Source of the DNA: an uncultured Lachnospiraceae bacterium
Lineage (GTDB): Bacteria > Bacillota > Clostridia > Lachnospirales > Lachnospiraceae
Length of the DNA stretch: 26,882 nucleotides
Assembly (NCBI GenBank): GCA_910588285.1
Contig: CAJUQB010000065.1
Coordinates: 1 to 26,882, forward strand
Direction of reading: 5' to 3'
Of this stretch, positions 1-8,242 are shown in pieces (within the stretch, counting starts at the first letter, position 1; every line of letters starts with the position of its first letter). The position numbers were made by a program, and so were the translations under genes. The notes beneath the pieces were generated by a model. It did not search any database. It worked only from the letters and a program-made list of their open reading frames with translations, and had not been told where the DNA came from.

Positions 1-86
1 GTGCTAACAATTTGGGGCAATATAAATTTATTTATTCGACCCCAACATCATCATACCATACAAAAAGGATACAGGAGAATGAGAGC

Positions 87-599
87 ATGGAACACATGGA
101 ATACTGGGACATCTATGACAGGGACAAGAGGCCTACGGGACGCACCATGAAGCGCAATGACTGGTGTCTTGGCGAGGGAGAATACCATCTGACTGTTCTG
201 GGGGTGCTGGCAAGGCCTGACGGCCGTTTTCTGATTACAAAGCGTGTTATGACCAAGGCATGGGCGCCGGGCTGCTGGGAGGTGCCCGGAGGAGCCGCCA
301 TGGCCGGGGAGGATTCCCTGACAGCGGTGAAGCGGGAGATCCGGGAGGAGACCGGGCTTGATGTCACCGGCTGGGAGGGCGGCTGCCTCTTTACTTACCA
401 GAGGGAGAATCCGGGAGAGGGGGACAATTATTTTGTAGATGTCTACCGCTTTGTGTCGGATTTTTCCCTGGAGGATGTGAGGATTCAGGAGGCAGAGGCA
501 GACGGCAGCAGGCTGGCAGATGCAGGGGAGATTCGGGAATTGGCAGAGAGAGGGATTTTTCTGCATTATGACAGTATAAAAAAAGCATTTGAATTGTAA
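87..599 (+). CDS. NUDIX hydrolase
   Basis: The predicted 170-residue protein carries a complete Nudix box at residues 69-91: G-x5-E (G69, E75), then x7 and REIREETGL (83-91). This is the Mg2+-binding catalytic signature of enzymes that cleave nucleoside-diphosphate-linked compounds. The N-terminal part (EYWDIYDRDKRPTGR) resembles Nudix proteins related to isopentenyl-diphosphate isomerase, so the substrate cannot be assigned. I start it at 87 because AGGAG at 73-77 lies 9 bases upstream. The open frame extends back to base 12, but that earlier start lacks a ribosome binding site. A hairpin terminator follows the stop codon, so the gene probably forms its own unit or the end of one that begins outside the window. 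Family confidence is high, substrate confidence low. Confidence 0.9.
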   Translation: MEHMEYWDIYDRDKRPTGRTMKRNDWCLGEGEYHLTVLGVLARPDGRFLITKRVMTKAWAPGCWEVPGGAAMAGEDSLTAVKREIREETGLDVTGWEGGCLFTYQRENPGEGDNYFVDVYRFVSDFSLEDVRIQEAEADGSRLADAGEIRELAERGIFLHYDSIKKAFEL

Positions 600-613
600 C
601 CGCCCAGTGCGGA

Positions 614-639
614 GAATCCGGCTATGCCGGATTCTTTTT
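614..639 (+). terminator. Intrinsic terminator after the NUDIX gene
   Basis: GAATCCGGC (614-622) pairs perfectly with GCCGGATTC (626-634) across a TAT loop and is followed by five T (635-639). An ATG at 624 sits inside the hairpin loop and is open into the next gene, but the hairpin makes it an unlikely start. Confidence 0.8.
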
Positions 640-656
640 GGAAGGGAGAGCAGCTT

Positions 657-1220
657 ATGGCAGGACAGAAGGAGCATGTAAATGAGCTTTTGGTCCAAAG
701 CTTTAAGGAGCTGGCCTGCAGCCGGCCCATTGAGAAGATTACGATTAAGGAGATTACGGACCGGGCGGGGGTGATCCGCCCTACCTTTTACAATCACTTT
801 CAGGATAAATACGAGCTGCTGGAGCAGATTATTGTCCGTGAGGTGTTGGAGCCCACCGGACCGCTGATTCAGGCGGGCATGATTGATGAGGCCATGCTTC
901 TGATGCTGGCAGCAGTGGAGCGTGACAAAGAATTTTACATACGGGCCAGCCGCCTGGAGGGCCAGAATTCCTTTGAGGAGATTGTGAGGGCCTGTATCCG
1001 CCGTGTGCTGCTGGGGCTGATTCAGGAGCATGCCGTATTCCAGACACCCAAAAACCGATGGCAGACACCGGAAAATGTATCCGAATACTATGCCCAGTCC
1101 ATGTGCTATATTGTGATGACCTGGATCCGCAGCAATATGGCTGTGCCCCCCAAGGAGGTGGTGGAGATTTACAACTACATTATTACCCACTCCATGAAGG
1201 ACGTGCTGGAGGGGCGGTAG
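657..1220 (+). CDS. TetR/AcrR-family transcriptional regulator
   Basis: The predicted 187-residue protein has a typical TetR N-terminal helix-turn-helix at about residues 25-55 (ITIKEITDRAGVIRPTFYNHF, then DKYELL). The C-terminal part is helical and variable, as expected for a ligand-sensing domain of the TetR_C type common in Firmicutes. Start 657 is chosen because GGGAG at 644-648 lies 8 bases upstream. The longer frame from 624 begins inside the preceding terminator hairpin. The gene lies directly upstream of, and in the same direction as, a membrane transporter and a repeat-rich secreted protein, so it probably represses or senses for that export module. A near-perfect RNA-pairing palindrome lies 74 bases after its stop. 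The inducer is unknown. Confidence 0.9.
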   Translation: MAGQKEHVNELLVQSFKELACSRPIEKITIKEITDRAGVIRPTFYNHFQDKYELLEQIIVREVLEPTGPLIQAGMIDEAMLLMLAAVERDKEFYIRASRLEGQNSFEEIVRACIRRVLLGLIQEHAVFQTPKNRWQTPENVSEYYAQSMCYIVMTWIRSNMAVPPKEVVEIYNYIITHSMKDVLEGR

Positions 1221-1293
1221 GGGAAGCTACATCTTCCGATTCCTGTATGGGCAAAATGACAGATTGCCGGAAATGTATAAATTGGACAAACAA

Positions 1294-1333
1294 AACAAAA
1301 GGATTGAATCTTTTCAGATTTGATCTTTTTGTT
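1294..1333 (+). terminator. 17-bp AT-rich hairpin: tetR terminator or operator
   Basis: Bases 1294-1310 and 1317-1333 can pair along all 17 positions if three G-U pairs are allowed, around a six-base loop (TTTTCA). The 3' arm is T-rich (CTTTTTGTT). It could terminate tetR transcription. It also ends immediately before a TATACT (1334-1339) that could be the -10 box for the transporter operon, with TTTTCA 17 bases further upstream as a poor -35. It could therefore instead be the operator for the neighbouring TetR protein. Confidence 0.5.
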
Positions 1334-1413
1334 TATACTTTGTAATGAGCTCAAGCAAAAAAGAACGGAAAAGCGGGAGCTTGAAATATGTAAAGGAAAG
1401 AAGATGAGAGCGT

Positions 1414-3540
1414 ATGGTGAAATTCGGTAAAGGTGTTGTAAAGCTGCGGATCCCTATTTTGATTCTGGCGTTTGTGCTGCTGATCCCCTCCGCAGCGGGA
1501 TATCTGAATACCCGTGTCAATTATGATATCCTTTCGTATCTGCCAAAGGATATCGAGACAATGAAGGGGCAGGAGATACTGGTGGATGATTTTGGCGTAG
1601 GAGCCTTTTCCCTGTGCGTGGTGGAGGGCATGGAATACAAGGATGTGGCTGCATGGAAGGCCAGCATGGAGGAGGTAGAGCATGTCAAGAGCGTGATCTG
1701 GTATGATTCCCTGGCAGACCTGTCGATTCCGGTGGAATTTCTGCCCCAGGATGTCCAAGACATGTTTAACAATGGCCAGGACACCATGCTGGCAGTGCTG
1801 TTTGACACCTCCATGTCCTCGGATGAGACCATGGAGGCCATTGGACAGATCCGGGAGCTGACCAGGGAACACTGCTATGTCAGCGGTATGTCCGCAGTGG
1901 TGACAGATATCAAAAATCTGTCCGACAAGGAGGTTCCCGTCTACGTGCTGATTGCAGTGGCCCTGTGCCTTCTGGTGCTGGCATTGACCATGGATTCCTT
2001 CCTGGCGCCTGTATTTTTTCTGCTCAGCATCGGAATGGCAATTGTATACAATCTGGGAAGCAATGTGTTCCTGGGGGAGATTTCCTACATTACCAAGGCT
2101 TTGAGCGCCGTATTGCAGCTGGGAGTGACGATGGACTATTCCATTTTCCTGTGGCACAGCTACCAGGAGAACCAGGAACGGTTCCCGGGGGATAAGAACC
2201 GCGCCATGGCTCATGCCATTGGAAATACGGTGACCTCTGTTGTGGGAAGCTCCATCACCACAGTGGCAGGCTTTGTGGCCCTCTGCTTTATGAGCTTTAC
2301 CCTGGGCAGAGATCTTGGGATTGTCATGGCAAAGGGCGTTGTCTTTGGCGTAATTGGATGTGTGACCATCCTGCCCTCCATGCTTCTTGTTTTTGACAGG
2401 GCGGTTCAGAAGACAAAGCACAAAACACTGCTTCCCGATCTTGGGCGGATTTCCGGATTTGTGACAAAGCGGTTTCCGATATTTGCGGCAGTATTCCTGA
2501 TGCTCCTGGCTCCGGCCATTTATGGCTACACTCACACAAAGGTGTACTATGACCTGGCCGGCACCCTGCCCAAGGACCTTGACAGCATTATGGCGAATAC
2601 GAGGCTGGAGGAGGAATTTGATATGAGCTCCACCCACATGCTGCTGGTGGACAGTGCCATGGAGCCAAAGGATACGGCTGCCATGCTTGAGGAGATCAAC
2701 CAGGTGGAGGGCGTGAAGCAGACCCTGGGTCTTGCGTCCATTCTGGGGCCTGCGCTTCCCAAGGAAATGGTTCCGGATTCCGTCAGGGAGGTTCTGGAAA
2801 ATGAGGAGTATCAGCTGATGCTGATCAATTCCCAGTACAAGGTGGCTTCTGATGCAGTCAACGATCAGGTGGATGCGATCCATGCCATTGTAAAGAAGTA
2901 CGACCCCAGGGGAATGCTGATTGGCGAGGCGCCCTGTACCAAGGACCTGATTACCATCACGGATAAGGATTTCCAGGTGGTCAGCGCCATTTCCATTGGC
3001 GCAATCCTTCTGATCATTGCACTGGTATTCAAATCCGTGACACTGCCCCTGATCCTGGTGGCTGTCATTGAATTTGCCATCTTTATCAATATGGGGATTC
3101 CGGCCTATACCGGCACCCAGCTGCCCTTTATCGCATCCATTGTCATCGGTACGATTCAGCTGGGGGCTACCGTGGATTATGCCATTTTGATGACCAACCG
3201 GTACAAGAAGGAACGCTGCCGGGGGGCTGGCCCGAAGGACGCAGTCCGGACAGCCCATGAGGTAGCCATCCAGTCCGTATTTGTAAGTGCCCTGAGCTTT
3301 TTTGCAGCGACCTTTGGGGTGGGGCTGTACTCCAATATTGATATGATCAGCGCCCTGTGCATCCTGATGGCAAGAGGCGCAATCATCAGCATGTTTGTGG
3401 TAGTATTTATCCTGCCGGCCATGTTCCTGTGCTTTGACCGGGTAATCGTAGCAACCAGCGCAGGCTTTCTTCCCAGAGAGAAGAGAGAGAAAAAGCAGGC
3501 AAAAACCGGAACCAGCATGGAGCTTCATGCAGAGCGGTAG
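1414..3540 (+). CDS. MMPL/RND-superfamily membrane transporter
   Basis: The predicted 708-residue protein has the duplicated MmpL/RND layout. One membrane helix near the N-terminus (about 12-30) is followed by an extracytoplasmic domain and a helical bundle (about 175-330). A second copy starts with a helix near 350, followed by another extracytoplasmic domain and a bundle (about 525-690). The proton-relay Asp-Tyr pair occurs in both halves: D241-Y242 in GVTMDYSIF and D588-Y589 in GATVDYAIL. This is the hallmark of MmpL-type transporters, which use the proton gradient to export lipids or other hydrophobic molecules. The C-terminus is short and basic. The gene lies between a TetR regulator and a secreted LxxG-repeat protein 45 bases downstream. 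The ribosome binding site is weak. The cargo cannot be read from sequence. Confidence 0.9.
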   Translation: MVKFGKGVVKLRIPILILAFVLLIPSAAGYLNTRVNYDILSYLPKDIETMKGQEILVDDFGVGAFSLCVVEGMEYKDVAAWKASMEEVEHVKSVIWYDSLADLSIPVEFLPQDVQDMFNNGQDTMLAVLFDTSMSSDETMEAIGQIRELTREHCYVSGMSAVVTDIKNLSDKEVPVYVLIAVALCLLVLALTMDSFLAPVFFLLSIGMAIVYNLGSNVFLGEISYITKALSAVLQLGVTMDYSIFLWHSYQENQERFPGDKNRAMAHAIGNTVTSVVGSSITTVAGFVALCFMSFTLGRDLGIVMAKGVVFGVIGCVTILPSMLLVFDRAVQKTKHKTLLPDLGRISGFVTKRFPIFAAVFLMLLAPAIYGYTHTKVYYDLAGTLPKDLDSIMANTRLEEEFDMSSTHMLLVDSAMEPKDTAAMLEEINQVEGVKQTLGLASILGPALPKEMVPDSVREVLENEEYQLMLINSQYKVASDAVNDQVDAIHAIVKKYDPRGMLIGEAPCTKDLITITDKDFQVVSAISIGAILLIIALVFKSVTLPLILVAVIEFAIFINMGIPAYTGTQLPFIASIVIGTIQLGATVDYAILMTNRYKKERCRGAGPKDAVRTAHEVAIQSVFVSALSFFAATFGVGLYSNIDMISALCILMARGAIISMFVVVFILPAMFLCFDRVIVATSAGFLPREKREKKQAKTGTSMELHAER

Positions 3541-3551
3541 AGCGGGAAATA

Positions 3552-3567
3552 ATAGATAGATAGATAG
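3552..3567 (+). repeat. ATAG tetranucleotide repeat
   Basis: Four tandem ATAG units lie between the transporter stop codon and the AGGAGG (3572-3577) of the next gene. They are outside coding sequence, so length changes would alter only the spacing in the messenger. Confidence 0.7.
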
Positions 3568-3585
3568 AAACAGGAGGAGTCAAAA

Positions 3586-5730
3586 ATGAAGCTGAATGAG
3601 TTAAAGAGAAAATTTCATGACAGATATGTGATCCGCGTCATAGCCGGCGTGCTGACCATTGTGCTGCTGGGAAGCAGCATGGGGATATACTCATACAACG
3701 TCCAGGCACAGCAGGGGACAGAAGCCCCGGGAAAGGCAGAGCTTCCCGGGGATGAGGAGGCGGTTCTGACCGAGGTGTTGTCCGGCCAGGCGGCATCTGG
3801 CGGCCGGGATGCAGGCAGGGAGGAGACGGTATATGTGGTGGCAGATGCCGCTGGCAAGACAAAGGAGGTGATTGTCAGCGAGTGGCTGAAAAACCCGGAG
3901 AGAAAGGATGTGCTGGAGGATGCTACGGACCTTAAGGATATCAAAAATGTAAAGGGAGACGAGACCTTTTCCCAGGGTGCAGACGGGACCCTGACCTGGC
4001 AGGCAGAGGGAAAGGATATCTATTATCAGGGAACCACGGATAAGGAGCTGCCGGTGGAGGTGAATATCAGCTATCGGCTGGATGGGAAGGAGATGGAGTC
4101 CCAGGAGCTGGCCGGCAAGAGCGGCAAGGTAGTAATACGCATGGATTATACCAACCGGGAGACTGTACAGGCGGAGATTAACGGGCAGAAGGAGGACATT
4201 TCCATCCCCTTTACCGCAGTCAGCGGAATGGTGCTTTCCGACAAGTTCCGCAATGTGGAGGTTACCAACGGAAAAGTGATTTCTGACGGGAAGAATCAGA
4301 TTGTGGTTGGGGTGGCAATGCCGGGCCTTGCAGAGAGCCTTCAGGTGGACCGTGAGGAGCTGGCTCCGGAGCTGGAGATTCCATCTTATATTGAGGTGAC
4401 GGCAGATGTGGAGGATTTTTCCCTGAATATGACGATGACCATGATTATGAGCGACATTCTCACAGAGCTGGATCTGGGGGATGGGCTGGACCTGTCCGAC
4501 CTGGGGGAGGATATTGACACCCTGTCGGATGCCTCCCTTCAGCTGGTGGACGGAAGCGCCAGGCTGAAGGACGGAACAGGAACCCTGTCGGAGAAATCCG
4601 GAGAGCTCCAGTCCGGCGTAAACCGCCTGTCCGAGGGAATCGGCGCATATGTGGGCGGAGTGGGCCAGGTGGCAGGAGGGATCGCATCCCTGAAGGAGAA
4701 GTCCGGGGCCCTGGGAAGCGGGGCCATGGAATTGGAGAGCGGCATGAATGCCATTGCAGGAAAATTCACGGAAGAGGGAGGGCTGCTGGACGGAAGCGCC
4801 AGCCTGAAGGACGGAGCGGCTCAGGTAAGCCAGGGCGCGGATCAGCTGTATGCAGGCATCCAGGGAATGCAGCAGGCCATTGGAGGTCCCTTGAGCGGGG
4901 AGCAGATAACAGAGCTGCAGCAGCAGGCCCAGGCGGCAGTGGACGCCTCCTTTGCCAATGGCGGCGGGGCCCAGATCATGGGGCAGTTTGCAGCAGATCC
5001 CCAGGTGACGGCCATGAAAAATACGCTGGTAGGGGCATTGTGTGCACAAAACAACATCACAGACGATGCCGGGAGAGCTATGATAGAGGCTCAGGTGAAT
5101 GCTCAGATGGAAGGTCTTTTGTCCGGAGTGGTATCTGCCTGCCAGCAGTCTGCCCGGCAGGCAGCCGGGGAGGCCGTGGTATCCGGCGCCCAGGGAGCCA
5201 AGGATCAGATTGCGGCGCAGCTTGAGGCAGCGGACCTTGCGGAGAACGTGGGGACTCTGGCAGCCGGGGCGAAGCAGGTCAGCGACGGTGCGGCCCGGCT
5301 GTCCGCAGGAACCCATACCCTCTATGAGGAGGGCATCCAAAAGCTGCAAAGCGGCATTCAGGGACTGGCAGGCAGTGTGCCGGCCCTGCTGGAGGGGATC
5401 AATACCCTCTATGAGGGGGGAAATACCCTGGTGGAGAAATCCGGAGAATTGACCGACGGGGCAGGAACCCTCAGCAAGGGAACCGGAGCATTGATCGGAG
5501 GAATCAAGGAGCTGGATCAGGGCGCAGGGACCCTGCAGGACGGCATGGAGGAGTTCAATCAGGATGGCATCCAGAAGCTTACGGAGCTCTACCATGGCGA
5601 TGTACAGAGCCTTCTGGCGCGCATGGATGCAGTGAAGGAGGCAGGGAGCTCCTACCGTACCTTCACAAGGCTTCCCGGCCAGATGAAGGGAACCGTGAAA
5701 TTCGTGATCCGCACAGAGGCGATCCAGTGA
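3586..5730 (+). CDS. Secreted LxxG heptad-repeat protein (YhgE/Pip-like repeat), transporter partner
   Basis: The predicted 714-residue protein starts with a basic stretch and one hydrophobic helix (about residues 16-37), a signal anchor or uncleaved signal. Residues about 40-300 form an acidic extracellular region. From about 305 to 660 there are many short repeats in which Leu and Gly recur at fixed spacing (LVDGSARLKDG, LSEKSGELQSG, LYEGGNTLVEKSG), matching the xxxLxxG repeats of YhgE/Pip-type proteins. This array is interrupted at about 435-540 by a Gln/Ala-rich segment that is probably helical. Unlike YhgE, I see no C-terminal membrane bundle; the chain ends in a basic segment (VKFVIRTEAIQ). 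AGGAGG at 3572-3577 supports the start. Placement right after the MMPL gene suggests an extracytoplasmic partner, by inference only. Confidence 0.8.
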   Translation: MKLNELKRKFHDRYVIRVIAGVLTIVLLGSSMGIYSYNVQAQQGTEAPGKAELPGDEEAVLTEVLSGQAASGGRDAGREETVYVVADAAGKTKEVIVSEWLKNPERKDVLEDATDLKDIKNVKGDETFSQGADGTLTWQAEGKDIYYQGTTDKELPVEVNISYRLDGKEMESQELAGKSGKVVIRMDYTNRETVQAEINGQKEDISIPFTAVSGMVLSDKFRNVEVTNGKVISDGKNQIVVGVAMPGLAESLQVDREELAPELEIPSYIEVTADVEDFSLNMTMTMIMSDILTELDLGDGLDLSDLGEDIDTLSDASLQLVDGSARLKDGTGTLSEKSGELQSGVNRLSEGIGAYVGGVGQVAGGIASLKEKSGALGSGAMELESGMNAIAGKFTEEGGLLDGSASLKDGAAQVSQGADQLYAGIQGMQQAIGGPLSGEQITELQQQAQAAVDASFANGGGAQIMGQFAADPQVTAMKNTLVGALCAQNNITDDAGRAMIEAQVNAQMEGLLSGVVSACQQSARQAAGEAVVSGAQGAKDQIAAQLEAADLAENVGTLAAGAKQVSDGAARLSAGTHTLYEEGIQKLQSGIQGLAGSVPALLEGINTLYEGGNTLVEKSGELTDGAGTLSKGTGALIGGIKELDQGAGTLQDGMEEFNQDGIQKLTELYHGDVQSLLARMDAVKEAGSSYRTFTRLPGQMKGTVKFVIRTEAIQ

Positions 5731-5773
5731 CAAAGTTTTTGTTACAAAAAAAATACCAGGATTCTAAAAAAAG

Positions 5774-5804
5774 TACAAACTGCCATATTTGTATGTTTTA
5801 TACT
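5774..5804 (+). promoter_or_regulatory. Candidate promoter and operator for the first corrinoid gene
   Basis: TATACT (5799-5804) is a good -10 box. No convincing -35 lies at the right distance. Just upstream is an inverted repeat, TACAAA (5774-5779) and TTTGTA (5788-5793), with an 8-base spacer covering the -35 to -10 interval. This fits a regulator-dependent promoter. Confidence 0.4.
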
Positions 5805-5852
5805 AAGTGTAACACAGCGTGAAGGCGCAAAAGGATGAAGGAGGAAACGAAG

Positions 5853-6488
5853 ATGGCAGAGATCCATGAGATTAGCGAATTTTTACAGAAGGGCCGTGCA
5901 AAGAATGTTAAGGCGCTTGTGCAGGAGGCAATTGACGAAGGAAAGGATCCAAAGGAGATCTTAAACGACGGCCTTCTGGCTGGTATGATGGTAATCGGCG
6001 AGAAGTTCAAGAACAACGAAGTGTTCGTGCCTGAGGTTCTGGTGGCGGCAAGAGCGCTGAATGCCGGACTTGCAATCTTAGAGCCCAAGCTGATTGAGGT
6101 GGGGAATGAGCCTGTTGGCAAGGTCGTAATCGGAACGGTAAAGGGCGATCTGCATGACATCGGCAAGAACCTGGTGGCCATGATGATGAAGGGCGTTGGT
6201 TTTGAAGTAATTGACGTAGGTGTGGACGTAGAGCCTGCTGCCTTCATTGATAAGGCAGAGGAGACCGGCGCTAACATCATCTGTATGTCTGCGCTGCTGA
6301 CCACAACCATGCCCAGTATGCAGGCAGTGATCGATGAGCTGAGCAGCCGCGGCCTGCGGGACAAGTACATCGTTATGGTAGGCGGGGCTCCTGTAAACCA
6401 GAGCTTTGCAGATCAGATCGGCGCTGACTACTATACGCCGGATGCAGCAACTGCAGCTGAGACTGCCAAGGCAGCTGTTACAAAATAG
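5853..6488 (+). CDS. Corrinoid (cobalamin-binding) protein A
   Basis: The predicted 211-residue protein has the two-domain form of methyltransferase corrinoid proteins (MtaC/MtbC/MtmC-like). A helical cap (about 1-85) is followed by a cobalamin-binding Rossmann domain with GDLHDIGKN (98-106, lower-ligand His101), MSALLTTTM and VMVGGAPV, which correspond to the DxHxxG, SxL and GG motifs. It should carry a methyl group on cobalt between two methyltransferases. Start 5853 has AGGAGG (5839-5844) 8 bases upstream; an ATG at 5835 has none. A strong terminator follows, so it can be expressed alone. Its codon choice (many GTA and GTT valines, mostly ATC isoleucine) resembles rplM more than its neighbours, suggesting high expression. 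No methyltransferase is adjacent, so the methyl donor is unknown. Confidence 0.92.
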   Translation: MAEIHEISEFLQKGRAKNVKALVQEAIDEGKDPKEILNDGLLAGMMVIGEKFKNNEVFVPEVLVAARALNAGLAILEPKLIEVGNEPVGKVVIGTVKGDLHDIGKNLVAMMMKGVGFEVIDVGVDVEPAAFIDKAEETGANIICMSALLTTTMPSMQAVIDELSSRGLRDKYIVMVGGAPVNQSFADQIGADYYTPDAATAAETAKAAVTK

Positions 6489-6520
6489 TACATTCTGAAA
6501 TCTAAAATTTTTACCAAGAA

Positions 6521-6554
6521 GCCATAGTATTTCAAGAGAAATACTATGGCTTTT
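6521..6554 (+). terminator. Intrinsic terminator after corrinoid protein A
   Basis: GCCATAGTATTTC (6521-6533) pairs perfectly over 13 bp with 6538-6550 around an AAGA loop, followed by TTTT. It separates corrinoid gene A from the activator gene, which has its own promoter. Confidence 0.9.
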
Positions 6555-6592
6555 GCTGTATACTGGTAATAAATATTGGTAAGCGTGTAAGC

Positions 6593-6621
6593 TTGCCGGA
6601 GAAATCCGGCTGTGTTATACT
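6593..6621 (+). promoter_or_regulatory. Sigma-70-type promoter of the activator gene
   Basis: TTGCCG (6593-6598) and TATACT (6616-6621) are separated by 17 bases. This places transcription start near 6628, just ahead of AGGAG (6632-6636). It rules out the longer open frame that begins at 6593 as the protein start. Confidence 0.75.
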
Positions 6622-6643
6622 AGAGCAGAACAGGAGAGGGAAT

Positions 6644-8233
6644 ATGCAAAAATTTGAAATCAAGGTGATACGGGACAATAGGACATGCATCGTTTTGGCA
6701 GAGGAGGGAAAAAATCTGCTGGAGCAGCTTCGGGAGGCGGGGATCTATATCAGCGCAGCCTGCGGCGGGAAGGGAAAATGCGGAAAGTGCAAGGTGCGGA
6801 TGACTATGGGCGCCACAGAGGCCACAGAGGCGGACTGCCGCTTTCTGGAGGAAGCGGAGCTTGCCGCAGGCTGGCGTCTGGCCTGTCTCTCTTATCCGGC
6901 TGCAGACTGTACCCTTGAGATTGTTTCGGACGACGAGTCGGAATTTGAGGTGGTGGCAGAGCACAGGGAGGAGCAGCAGGAGCATGGGGCGGCAGCGGGA
7001 GCATGCGCCATTGCCGTTGATATCGGCACCACCACCCTGGCGATTCAGCTGGTGGAGCGGGAGAGCAAGAGGCTGCTCCACACCGTAACCGGGATTAACC
7101 ATCAGCGTGCCTACGGCGCAGACGTGATTTCCCGGATACAGACCTCCAATGACGGGAAGGGTGCGGAGCTTACGGAGAGCATCCGCCAGGACCTGCTGCG
7201 GGGCATCGGCAGGCTGCTTCTGGAATATCCGGTGGAGCCGGAGCAGATTGGGGCTGTGGCCATTGCCGGCAACACCACCATGGGCCATCTGCTGATGGGG
7301 TATCCCTGCGAGACCCTGGGGGTCTATCCCTTTACGCCGGTGAATATTGAAACCATATCGCTGCCCTTTGAGGATCTGTTCCAAGAGCAGCTGACCCAGG
7401 CAGGAGAACAGGAGATCTGCCGCAGGATCCGGGCAGAGGTGACCCTGCTCCCCGGGATCTCCACCTATGTGGGGGCCGATATTTCCGCCGGTCTGCTCAG
7501 CTGCGGCTTTGACCGTCTGGAGGAGCCCTGTATCCTCATTGACCTGGGCACCAATGGCGAGATGGCTATTGGCAATAAGGACCGCATCCTTGTGACCTCC
7601 ACAGCGGCGGGCCCTGCCTTTGAGGGGGGGAATATCTCCTGCGGCATGGGAAGCGTGCCGGGAGCCATCTGCAAGGTGCGGATTCAGGACAATGGGGCAG
7701 AGGTGGCTACCATTGGAGACAAGCCGCCGGTGGGCCTGTGCGGAACCGGCGTTATTGAGACCGTGTGCGAGCTTCTGGAGCAGGAGCTGATCGATGAGAC
7801 CGGGATGCTGGAGGAGGATTATTTTGACGACGGATATGAGCTGGCCAGGACCCCGGAGGGAGAGCCCATTGTATTTACCCAGAAGGATGTCAGGGAGATT
7901 CAGCTGGCCAAGTCAGCGGTGCGGGCGGGCGTAGAGACCCTGATGCGCCGCTACGGCGTGACGCCGGGAGAGGTCTGCCACGTATACCTGGCAGGGGGCT
8001 TTGGCTATAAGATTGACCTTGCAAAAACCATTGCCATTGGCATGCTTCCGGAGGAATTTGCGGAAAAGACCACGGCTGTGGGGAACAGCTCCCTGGGAGG
8101 GGCGGTAGAATACCTGGCAGGGCCAGAGGCCGGCAGGCGGCTTATGCAGATTGTGGAGCGCTCCACAGAGATCGAGCTGTCCTCGGATAAGGATTTTAAC
8201 CAGTTCTACACGGATTACATGTTTTTTGAGTAA
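6644..8233 (+). CDS. [2Fe-2S] ASKHA reductive activator of corrinoid proteins (DUF4445 family)
   Basis: The predicted 529-residue protein begins with a plant-type ferredoxin domain whose cluster ligands are visible as C40, C46, C49 and C81 (CGGKGKCGKC, then RLACL). A short linker leads to an ASKHA/actin-like ATPase region starting near IAVDIGTTTLAIQL, with further phosphate-loop-like motifs (IAGNTTMGHLL, LIDLGTNGEMAIG, YLAGGFG). This is the architecture of RACE proteins, which use ATP to drive low-potential reduction of inactive Co(II) corrinoid to Co(I). Start 6644 follows AGGAG at 6632-6636. Its position between two corrinoid genes strongly supports this role. It lies 9 bases before the second corrinoid gene and is probably co-transcribed with it. 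The electron donor is not encoded nearby. Confidence 0.92.
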   Translation: MQKFEIKVIRDNRTCIVLAEEGKNLLEQLREAGIYISAACGGKGKCGKCKVRMTMGATEATEADCRFLEEAELAAGWRLACLSYPAADCTLEIVSDDESEFEVVAEHREEQQEHGAAAGACAIAVDIGTTTLAIQLVERESKRLLHTVTGINHQRAYGADVISRIQTSNDGKGAELTESIRQDLLRGIGRLLLEYPVEPEQIGAVAIAGNTTMGHLLMGYPCETLGVYPFTPVNIETISLPFEDLFQEQLTQAGEQEICRRIRAEVTLLPGISTYVGADISAGLLSCGFDRLEEPCILIDLGTNGEMAIGNKDRILVTSTAAGPAFEGGNISCGMGSVPGAICKVRIQDNGAEVATIGDKPPVGLCGTGVIETVCELLEQELIDETGMLEEDYFDDGYELARTPEGEPIVFTQKDVREIQLAKSAVRAGVETLMRRYGVTPGEVCHVYLAGGFGYKIDLAKTIAIGMLPEEFAEKTTAVGNSSLGGAVEYLAGPEAGRRLMQIVERSTEIELSSDKDFNQFYTDYMFFE

Positions 8234-8242
8234 GGGGAAGCC

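Noticed and set aside
12..45. Inverted repeat TTGGGG (12-17) / CCCCAA (40-45) around a TATAAA at the window start
   Set aside because: The arms are only 6 bp with a 22-base spacer and no -35 box can be seen because the window starts here. Too weak to call.
51..1190. Long minus-strand open frame of 379 codons opposite the NUDIX and tetR genes
   Set aside because: It covers two well-supported plus-strand genes and the terminator between them, has low-complexity Leu/His/Pro composition and no ribosome binding site or domain.
1351..3528. Minus-strand open frame of 725 codons opposite the MMPL gene
   Set aside because: His/Gln/Gly-rich shadow of the transporter reading frame. The plus strand has clear domain motifs and membrane helices.
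3691..5733. Minus-strand open frame of 680 codons opposite the LxxG-repeat gene
   Set aside because: It arises from the codon bias of the plus-strand gene and shows no recognisable domain or start signal.
5728..5744. TGACAAA-GTT-TTTGTTA hairpin at the stop codon of the LxxG-repeat gene
   Set aside because: It is AT-rich with a G-U pair and is followed by A rather than T, so it is not a convincing terminator.
5731..6643. Cobalamin riboswitch upstream of the corrinoid or activator genes
   Set aside because: The predicted leaders are too short for the B12 riboswitch core, and no such conserved box was recognised.
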